A stretch of 64,000 bases of DNA from Uranotaenia lowii (lineage: Eukaryota; Arthropoda; Insecta; Diptera; Culicidae). Under the pieces are notes generated by a model. That model worked only from the letters and a program-made list of their open reading frames with translations, made no database searches and was not told the origin of the DNA. Positions 56,046 to 64,000 of this stretch are shown one piece after another (position 1 is the first letter of the stretch; the number at the start of each line of letters is the position of its first letter). Where the stretch lies: the NCBI RefSeq assembly GCF_029784155.1, contig NC_073693.1, positions 222,843,094-222,907,093 of the forward strand. Direction: 5' to 3'. The translations under genes were made by a program, and so were the position numbers.

Positions 56046-57469
56046 AACTGCTTCTCGATAAGAGTTAAAATTAAATGTTTTAACGGTTTTTAAATTACCT
56101 GAAATTTTAAGCATCAACTCATCAAAAGTATGTCTTGAATATAACACGAACATGTAGGCGCCTTAAATATGCGACTTTGGGCTCTATTTAACTAACAGAG
56201 CTGCGTGTCTGAAATGGATTGGGGACGAAGAACCGTGATAGGCAAACGGCCGCACCGAATTACTTTCAACGATCTTCTTGAATTGTAATTTTTCAATTTG
56301 CATTCTTAAAGTATATATCTACCGGACGTTAGACGAAATTTCACATCAAAAACTTTAAGCATTTTTGGAACGTATATTTTACACTTCATATAAATATCTG
56401 ATACATGGTAATAAAGTAAAAAGTTTGCAGATCCCACGACATGCAAATTCACTGCCACCAGCAGGCAAGAAGCAGTCTCGGGGAAATCAATTGCTTCCAG
56501 CAGCAGCAGACGCAAACGTTGCCGCGGGAAAACCGGCGGCGGATGAACACCGAGCGGCTAATGACTTTCGCAATTACCGATAATGTACCTACAACTCAAT
56601 TTCTGCGAGGCTGGTGGATCGATTGTCGGGTCTGTTGGCTGGTTTGGTTCGGCGTTTCGTTACCTTCCGTTGCGTTTTCGGCCCCAATGATAGTGTATTC
56701 CTAAGCAGAGAGCGCGTCGATAAATTTTCTCAGTTTAGAAAGCGCGCGGGAAGGCCCATTATTCCAGGATATTGTAAACGTGGCCCAATCCGGTCACTTT
56801 ATCCGGTATCATATTCACCCTCAAACATGACACCCGTCGTCGTGAAACTGGGGATGTTTCGAAAGGGTAGGAACTGGCTGTGGAGGGATTGGGATGGGTT
56901 CCTGTCTAAATAATTAGAGGTTATGAGCATTAGCAAAATAGCATAATACACATCGCAAATGTCTGGTGTTCAACCAAAAACGGACGGCTGTGTAGGATTA
57001 AGAGGCAGGTATATGCATCGGTTTATTGCGCGATGATCATTAACTTCCATGACATCATTAGAAATTGGCAAAAACCGAGATGGGAAATGATAAACAAAAA
57101 TGTATAGGCATGATTGCGTGCTTCCAAAGGATTCTATGAAAATATTACCTTTTTGTGCTAACCGAAAAATGGGGTTTAGACAAAATACCATGGTTTTAAA
57201 GAAAGGGAAAAGATAAAAAATTTTTGGTCGCTGAATCCTAAAACCAGAGTTTTCAACATCAGCGTCGGCGACATTCACTGACGATATTTCATGTTGACCA
57301 GACATCTATCAAACACCTTCCAAGTGTTGGAACCAAACAACGGAAAAAGTTGTCGATTACCAAGGTGTTTGCTGAATTGATATGACATTTTTCATCGTCG
57401 CTAGCTGGCAAGTTTGCAAATCAAAAGCCCAAAAACATCGGAATCAAACTGCATTGACAATAGTAATCT
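56046..57469. other. Unique DNA with a GC-richer block at 56440-56720
   Basis: The block is open in two plus frames (56365-56583, 56441-56704) and continues in a third (56614-56913). It includes a CAGCAGCAG run near 56499-56510. No family is recognised and no splice pair is convincing. A minus frame at 56970-57305 (111 aa) is likewise unrecognised. Confidence 0.4.
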
Positions 57470-57475
57470 AAAAAA
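57470..57475 (-). terminator. RNA polymerase III T-run terminator for tRNA-Asp
   Basis: Six consecutive T residues on the minus strand begin four bases after the 3' end of the tRNA gene, the usual polymerase III stop signal. Confidence 0.85.
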
Positions 57476-57478
57476 TAT

Positions 57479-57550
57479 CTCCCCGACGGGGAATCGAACC
57501 CCGGTCTCCCGCGTGACAGGCGGGGATACTGACCACTATACTATCGAGGA
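57479..57550 (-). tRNA. tRNA-Asp (GTC)
   Basis: The 72-base minus-strand sequence folds as a complete cloverleaf. The acceptor strands are TCCTCGA and TCGGGGA with discriminator G. The D-arm region TAGTATAGTGGTCAGTA carries the A box. The anticodon arm is CCCGC/GCGGG with loop CTGTCAC, giving anticodon GTC. The T-arm is CCGGG-TTCGATT-CCCGT type and carries the B box. No intron and no encoded CCA are present, as expected for a eukaryotic nuclear tRNA. The T-run terminator immediately downstream supports a functional gene that supplies aspartate tRNA for cytosolic translation. It stands alone; no second tRNA is adjacent. Confidence 0.97.
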
Positions 57551-59084
57551 TATGCTTGTTTCATCGTTTACTATTGGTTTTTGATTGTTCAATACCACAA
57601 CACCCTAAAGTAGAAATGCTACTAGAAAATTACTTTAGGAGTTGTACTAATTATCATGAGTCTTAAAGCGTCCCTTTTCCAGATTAAATGGGAAATGAGC
57701 GTGCACGCTCTTCTTCAGCCCAAATAGAGCAAACAACACTTCCGTTTGTTGCTGCCTTTTACAACATGGTAGGGTATGAATGTTCCCATTTTTTACTGGT
57801 TGTAATTACTAGAAAACGATGCAAAATTTCGTCATACAAGAACACGATCTTCACCACGCTACATGAACTCATTTATCATAAACTCGATTGCTAGAGAAGA
57901 GAGTCTCAGGCCGGCCTCAGTCTGATAACAGCGTTTGTTCGGTCATCGGGAAATTTGCACCACGCGATAGTTGCGTGTGAGTGTGAACCAAGTGAGTGGC
58001 TCTCTTGGAAGGTAGCCTACGCCGCTTCGTGGCTACGGAACATTAACCTTCCTCTCTCCTGGCCAAGCAGGGACCAAGTCAATCCTGAGGAGGGGCGTTT
58101 GCCCGTCGTTGTTATATGGAGAAGCCCTGCTTTGAATGGGTCATAAATTTTAACGAAATTACTCGGCTGCATTAGAATGGCCGGCTATCAACCCACCAGC
58201 AACAGGTTCTGCTGAACGATGATGATGATGACGATGATAGCTGCTGCTAGTAGTGCATACGCACCTGAGAAGCGATAAAATTAAAATTCAATTAATGAAA
58301 TGTTGATGCCTCCGAACGAACGACCAAAAGCACTCATCAGCGTTTAACCGAAAGTTCATTCCGTTCGTTGTTGAGCTTGTTATTATCAAACCTTTGTAGA
58401 AAAAAGGTGGCATTATTTTCAATGACCATGTATTTTTCTATGTTTAGCATGCGTTCATTGCTGCAGTTTGAATCAATCAAGCAGCGAAGATTAGCTGTTC
58501 GATGTTGCTTAATGAAGCCGGATACACACAATCATTAGCATAAAAAGTGCAAGCAGTTTGAATCGATAAATTTAGCAATTTAACATAAATTGTGCAAAAG
58601 CCTATTATTACATAATTCGAAAGCATAAATCATCAATAAATCAGAGATATGAATACATGGAAGAACACAAACTCAGAAAGTAAAGCTTTTGCTAAACTTT
58701 GTAATAGTTATTCCTAGATATATGTCGTCAGTACCAAACCTAATATTGGGCTTTTCTATTATTCAGTTTTACACAAATACGGTCAAAAAATACACTCCAA
58801 CTTGTTAAAGAAATTTTAATCACGATTCCTTTTGGTGGTCGCTGATGGAATGAAGATAATCCCCTCGTAAATATTCCAAATGCTACATCGTGACATTTTT
58901 TCAACTGTCAATGACTATAACTCCTATTACAATTGTTATTTCAGAAATTTTTCTACATAACTATGTATATTTTCAAAATGCATGCAATTTTTTCATTGTA
59001 ATAACTTTTTTAAAGTTTGTAGATTTCGAAAAACGTATGTGTTACACCCATTTTTACCGACGGGGGTAAAATGATCCCTATCAC
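57551..59084. other. Unique DNA with a GC-richer block at 57900-58140
   Basis: The frames at 57688-57894 and 57955-58146 resemble no known family. A (GAT)n microsatellite lies at 58218-58238. The rest is AT-rich. Confidence 0.4.
58218..58238 (+). repeat. (GAT)n microsatellite
   Basis: GATGATGATGATGAC-GATGAT run with one interruption. Confidence 0.9.
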
Positions 59085-59240
59085 TTTTCCCTCTAAAACT
59101 CTCTTGTTTCTCAACACATTTTTATAGTTTTGAAAAGCTTGTTACGTGACTCAAATATGATTCCTAGACAATGTTCAGCCAAAATCATCCATTTTAAATT
59201 TATTCAAATTCTAAGAATACAAATCCGAAAAAATGCTTCT
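59085..59240 (+). mobile_element. Family P dispersed repeat, partial copy 2
   Basis: CTCTTGTTTCTCAACA, TTTATAGTTTTG, GTGACTCAAATATG, CAATGTTCAGC and CCGAAAAAATGCTTC match copy 3 (60400-60550) and more loosely copy 1 (45360-45480). Only the first half of the family is present. Confidence 0.6.
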
Positions 59241-59549
59241 GAGATTCTTTTAAAACTCGTACATGAAGAGAGCAATACATTGACTTCGACAATAATTTTA
59301 AAAAGGGGACTGTTCTTCTCCATAAATTTATAAACAGGAACACTTATACCAATTATATACGTCTTAATCGTTAAATTTGAAAGGCTTTCTAAAGCATGAT
59401 TTCCATTTCGTTAGGGGCAAAGTGCTCACATGTGAATACCCGAACGCGCTGGTTTACGTTTAATACGTGTTTATAGATTCAAGTTTCCCCGAAAGTGTTT
59501 GACAGATAAAACACTTGAATTTTATACCTCACAGATTGAAAAAATGTAT

Positions 59550-60000
59550 TGCTACGCGCAGTGTTGCCAGATATACTTTATTGATTTGTTCAAGTGACCA
59601 TTGGGAATCCACCTGGACATTCCCGGCCACAACCTGAGGCGCCACTGGTCGTTTCAGGTATGAGAAAAAGCATCAATTACTTTCAACCATTTTGGCTGCC
59701 TCTGTATTGACCAAAAAAAACTTACTATGCATACATTGAAAAGTAAAGCTTATTGTACTCACCCGATGCCAATTTGCAGCGCCTTACCATGATAGGATCG
59801 ATAATATCATTCCTGCAGACAGTTTTCTTTTCTTTTCCCGTTACTCGTCACACTTAAAGGCACTTGTCGAAACACTTTTCGCGACTATGCAAAACGTCGT
59901 AAAACCATCTCGTCGAACTGTTTACTTTGCGACCATTTGCTTAACGGCAATGCACGGCAGCGCTAAACGACGTAAAAACTAAGTTGCACTCAAAAATTAA
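59550..60000 (-). other. Possible spliced transcription unit remnant (minus strand)
   Basis: On the minus strand, a GC-richer block at about 59770-59960 ends at a consensus donor (CATCGG|GTGAGTAC, about 59761-59768). Some 90-100 bp further downstream a second GC-richer block (59590-59650) begins after a candidate acceptor, CTGAAACGACCAG. It is followed by AATAAA at about 59578-59583. The frame over the first block gives NDIIDPIMVRRCKLASG just before the donor. No protein family is recognised. This might be a small gene end, a promoter-donor piece of a retroelement or chance. Confidence 0.3.
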
Positions 60001-60369
60001 AAAGTCATCATGCGACCTAAATTCAAATCAATTTGAAGAAGTTGTTAATTGTCTAGTACGGTTCATGGTGTCTCATACGACCTAATCAAAACAAACTCTA
60101 GAAATATATAAGAAATTTAGGAATTTTAAATATTTCCGTTTATATTCAAGATATGTTTTCCAATTCGATATTGAAAATTTCTTTTAAAGTGTTATAATGA
60201 AAACTGGTCATAAATTTAACCCTAATCCGCTCAAGGGTGTTAATATGACACTATTGGAAGTTTGGCGGCTTGTAACTTCATTCGGGTGCATCCCAATAAA
60301 ACAATTTCTACGGGGAATGAATACGTGAAATGTTTAACTTTGCATCATTACTATTTTAAGAACGAATTT

Positions 60370-60840
60370 GACACTCCTCGCTAAGAAACCGTTATATCTC
60401 TCATGTTTCTCAACCGATTTCCACTAAATTTATAGTTTTGGTAAAATCGCAATGTAACTCAAATATGTTTGTCAGACATTATTCGCCTACAACACTTCAG
60501 TTTTCCTTTATTTAAAGTTTAAGTAAAAAAAAAATCCGAAAAAAAACATACTTCGGTAAAAGAATTTACATCAGCTACGCTATGCTCGAAAAACTTGCAC
60601 TTTGTGTCCGAGAAAGCTAAAATAATAAGCTATACGCACATAAGAATTTATTTTTTTGAAATTTGAAAGATCTTGACCACAAAGAATGTCAAAAAGTGGT
60701 GTAAAAACCGTACTTTTTAATCAATTAAAATGGTTTTAATCATACAAGATAAATTTCGAGAAGAGGATTGAAAAGTTGACGTAATTTGGCACATTTTCGC
60801 ATCTTTAAAATTTGTAAAATACGATACACAGAAATTTTGA
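60370..60840 (+). mobile_element. Family P dispersed repeat, copy 3
   Basis: The first half (60370-60560) is collinear with copy 1. The second half (60655-60830), containing ACCGTACTTTTTAATCAATT and AGTTGACGTAATTTGGCACATTTT, is the reverse complement of 45600-45740. The family therefore occurs in two internal arrangements. Non-coding. Confidence 0.6.
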
Positions 60841-61734
60841 CGAATTTTCAAAGATAGCCATCATTAGAATCATCAGAAAGGAGATTTCATACCGATCTAA
60901 ATAAAAAGTTTCTAAACCTTTATTTTCAATATATTTCCAACATTAACAGTTTTGAAAAAAGGCACAAATATTTCAGCACTTCTAAATCAGTCAAGATTTC
61001 TTTTTTTTTGCACCAAGAAAGAATGTCAAATTGATTGCTTTTGCTATCAAAAATTTATCCTTCAACTCAAAATGTTCAAAAATTTCTCAAAAATCGTTCA
61101 AAACAATTGGAAATATGGTGTCCGTCAAAAAATAAAAACCCAATTTTCGCATTATTCACACTTTCTTTTTTGCTAAATTGTTACATTTTAAACATAGAAT
61201 TGGAATTTTAATTTTATTCGTTTCAGATTGAATGAAATTCAAAATTTAGGATTTAAAAAAATAGTCTGAATTGTAATTAGATTTTTTGACATATAATTCT
61301 TCGACAACAATTCAAAATGGTAAGAGATTATAGGGTGTTCAATAAGTTCGAATACAAATTAAATTAACGATAATTCCAAATCAACTGAACAAAAAATTTT
61401 TTTTACTCAAATGGAAAGGTAATTTAATATTGGCCAATCACATCTTTTGTTGAGAAAAAATTTTACCTTAAACCTATTATATGAGCTTCAGCGGTTTGTC
61501 AAGTCCACCGTACGCGGCACGCTCTTCTATAGTTGAAATTTCGTTCCCCATAAGAATGCTGACGATTTTTATAACGAGTCAAATAGGTTTCCTGTATTTG
61601 TTTTTTATCGGAAACATGTATGATACAACTAACCAATCAAGGAGAGTTATATTTGAAGGGCAAGGAACTTTTCATTTTCAGCCAAAATTTCCAAAAACCT
61701 GTGTAATTCTGTTAAAAAAGGGCCTTTAAAAATA
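60841..61734. other. AT-rich DNA, nothing recognised
   Basis: Short frames at 60952-61176 and 61481-61729 are AT-rich and resemble no family. There is a GTGTTCAATAAGTTCGAA block near 61334 of unknown origin. Confidence 0.35.
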
Positions 61735-62776
61735 AAGTGTTATACGATCAAAATTTGGTCAAGGGAAAACGCGTGTAAATCGGTGAAATCGTTTGTTAAA
61801 AAATCAAATTAAATTTCTTTTTCGAGTTTAATTAGTGTAAAATTCAGGAAAAATATTCAGTTAGGCTTCCGCTTTTCAAAATTGCCGGGTCTTACGCTTA
61901 ACCCTTGCCATCAGATTTTGTACAGCCACCTTGTCCACTTTCTTCGTCGCAGAAAGCCAGTTTGCCTTGAACTGCTGCTCGTCCTTAGCAGTTTTTTTGG
62001 TCTTCTTTAGGTTCCGCTTGACAATAGCCCAGAGCCCAGACAAGGCTTGCCAAACTAGATATTTCTTGGCGAACTTTGACAGTTTCATGTGCTTGAAAAT
62101 ATCTGCTACCTTTCCCCTTCCTTTTGCCGTATAAAACTCCTGTCCCGGAAGTTGCTTGTAGTCGGCTTTGACGTAGGTTTCGTCGTCCATTACCACGCAG
62201 TCAAACTTCGTCAGCATCGTCGTGTACAGCCTCCGGGATCGCGCTTTGGCCGTCGTATTTTGTTTATCATCGTGATTTGGAGTCACTACCTTCTTGTAAG
62301 TCGATAGTCTGGCTCGTTTTTTGGCTCGATGCACGGTTGTAGACGATACACCCAGTTTATTTGCGGCATCTCGGAGAGGGAGGTTAGGGTTTCGCTTGAA
62401 ACTACCGGCAACTCTCTTTGTCGTTTCAGCGGCTTCCGGTTTTCGATTTCCCCCCGATCCAGACTTCCTGGCTGTCGACAAACGTTCCCCAAACACTTAA
62501 ATTACATTTGTAACGGTTGATTTGGCAACTTTTAGCGATTTTACCAGCTTTGCGTGCGAGTAGCTCAGATTTTCGCGATGCGCGAGCAAAATTTGGATAC
62601 GCTGCTCTTCTTCCTTGGACGGCATTTTGACAACTGAAGAGTGAATTCCAAAATCAAAATAGCAGCAACATTCTACACACAGACCTTCAAAATGAGAGGT
62701 GTTCAGATTTTTTAAATGCAAAATTGAAAGAAATACGTCAAGTTGATATTGACCAAATTTTGACCGTATCACCCTT
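61735..62776 (-). mobile_element. DD37E Tc1/mariner-type element, copy 4, with both TIRs (1042 bp)
   Basis: The left end AAGTGTTATACGATCAAAAT (from 61735) and the right end AAGGGTGATACGGTCAAAAT, read on the minus strand (to 62776), are inverted repeats. Both continue as TTGGTCAA, about 28 bp in all with few mismatches. TA flanks each end (61733-61734 and 62777-62778), as required for Tc1/mariner integration. The element is shorter than the about 1.3 kb expected for a full member because of a deletion within the transposase gene. Confidence 0.85.
61876..62625 (-). pseudogene. DD37E transposase gene of copy 4
   Basis: The start MPSKEEEQRIQILLAHRENL at 62625 is chosen because it begins the first helix-turn-helix domain; it follows the terminal repeat by about 120 bp. 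The frame reads SYSHAKLVKSLKVAKSTVTNVI and meets a single TAA at 62497-62499. It continues in the same frame with VFGERLSTARKSGSGGNRKP, a second helix-turn-helix (LRDAANKLGVSSTTVHRAKK) and the first catalytic Asp in MDDETYVKADYKQLPGQ (Met codon at 62190, about residue 146). It runs on to KLSKFAKKYLVWQA. There it jumps straight to LSGLWAIVKRNLKK, so the second Asp and the final Glu are deleted in frame. The C-terminal tail KVAVQNLMARVKRKTRQF is kept. About 249 codons remain of roughly 340. No other frameshift is present, so this is a fairly young copy. Confidence 0.9.
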
Positions 62777-62778
62777 TA

Positions 62779-64000
62779 TTTGAAAAGAACATTTAAATCT
62801 TTCGTATGTTATTTTTCGCTTCATTAACACACCATTCGACCTTCGAAGACCGATTCGAGTCGATTGTGACAAATTAACAGTCTATAAAATATTCAATCTT
62901 CATTTTGGTGCAATTTGTGATGATTGATAACGCCACCATATCTTCCAAGAATATTCACCAGTTCTGCCAGTCTACACACTAGCACATCCCCTCGTCCGTC
63001 TTTTTTGGGGGGATACAGGGAATAGGTGAAAAAAAACAATACCGTAAAAAAACTGGTAATGTCCACCGTAATAAAGCAAACGACAATACGAGTGAGATGA
63101 AAGCGAAGGGAAATAGACGACCTTAGGCACTGCCGTGGCCAACCCACCGTCACTCTGCCAAAAGACTGAAGTGGTGGTTCCGAAATTGATAGGCCATCGT
63201 TTGCGAGAGAGAAAGAGAGTCATTTTTTGTTGGTATGAAATATAATCACCCACAGCACGGACTTTGGCACGTACAGAGCTCAAGCGATAACAACCTCGTC
63301 ACCGCACCACACGGTTTCCTCTTCCCAATTCCGAATCGACATTCTATCCTGGCAACGCACGGTTGATGTTGGTTTCTGAGGGTGGAGGATTGAATTTAGT
63401 ATTTTCCATCTAGCCCCAGGACATCGTTCAGCGATCTGGGTGGACATCGAAAAGATGGACAAAATGCGACCGGATCGGACCCTCGATGAACAATAAAAAA
63501 AATCTTCGGCACCAACACGTAGCTTTCTTGCAAGATTTGTGCGATATCTTCAACCCACTCCGATGAAAAATCGGTCCGAAGTTGAAGGGTCGACACCCGA
63601 ATGATGTAAATGCCATTTACGAGGGGACACACATAGTCTCTCACACATCTCTATGTCCCGGCTGCCAACTTCCCGAACCAGAACCATCCGGGTTGGAATC
63701 TATCGGTAAACGATAATTCATTCCTCGCTCTCTGCGGTTTCCGGAATCTGGAATTTTTCGATGCGTATGCATCGAGCCCCTAACCATGCCAAAAAAACAC
63801 AAATTTATTGCCGTCCGCCGTAAAGGACTTCCTGTCACCACATTCGTTATAGTGTCCACAAACATACACCCACACATCGTTCGATACGAGGGTATTCATT
63901 TCCGGCGTGCCGGAGAAATATAACCTTTAATCTTGCCGGGCCGAATTCACCAAGAACATTCCGCAATTGTTTCCCGCTGATTGCGTCGTCGTCGAATGTT
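62779..64000. other. Unique GC-richer DNA at the window end, no supported gene
   Basis: Overlapping minus frames (62893-63153, 62972-63283, 63280-63462, 63396-63644, 63641-63877) lie end to end, but none resembles a known family and none has paired splice sites that I can defend. The composition rises in GC from 62930 onward, so exons may begin beyond the window edge. Confidence 0.4.

Overview
This window is AT-rich eukaryotic nuclear DNA, most likely from a dipteran and probably a mosquito. The grounds are the repeated remnants of DD37E Tc1/mariner-type transposases close to the mosquito ITmD37E group, an endonuclease/RT-type LINE fragment, and a dense population of short non-autonomous DNA transposons, with an insect-type tRNA-Asp. 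No species call is possible from the sequence alone. There is no intact protein-coding gene. The only convincing host features are one nuclear tRNA-Asp(GTC) gene (57479-57550, minus) and one candidate internal protein-coding exon (39858-40069, plus) with good splice sites. The rest reads as intron or intergenic DNA built from layered transposon debris.

Layout, left to right. 1-5900: low-complexity and unique DNA, a minisatellite-bearing element (974-1564), a non-autonomous hAT copy with a perfect 8-bp target duplication (1623-2145), a GC-richer block (2700-3200) and a broken DD37E transposase (4851-5870). 5900-8000: a foldback element interrupted by two other repeats. 8000-12450: mostly unique. 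12450-22240: MITEs, foldbacks, a degenerate duplication, a 59-bp LINE tail with a 14-bp target duplication, and a hammerhead-ribozyme-like motif (20701-20759). 22240-24190: unique, GC-richer. 24195-29944: LINE reverse-transcriptase fossil, then a DD37E transposase split by two insertions whose removal restores the reading frame, then a self-nested MITE cluster and a palindrome-rich element. 29945-36815: unique islands alternating with three terminal-repeat elements and a GAGACATGAG-type minisatellite. 36816-41080: unique, containing the candidate exon. 41080-48730: DD37E fragment, foldbacks and a Harbinger-like MITE. 48730-57480: unique DNA, a ~140-bp tandem array split by a hAT insertion, the second copy of the 523/532-bp hAT family and a deleted DD37E copy. 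57480-64000: tRNA-Asp, dispersed AT-rich repeats, and a DD37E element with both terminal repeats (61735-62776).

Nothing here forms an operon-like or multi-gene pathway. The biological content is transposon ecology: at least five DD37E fossils of differing sequence, two hAT-type families, one Harbinger-like family or more, a TA-flanked CACRS-terminus group, and nesting relationships that give a relative order of insertion. The most unusual single object is the hammerhead-like motif at 20701-20759. It keeps all three helices but has one change at an essential core base.
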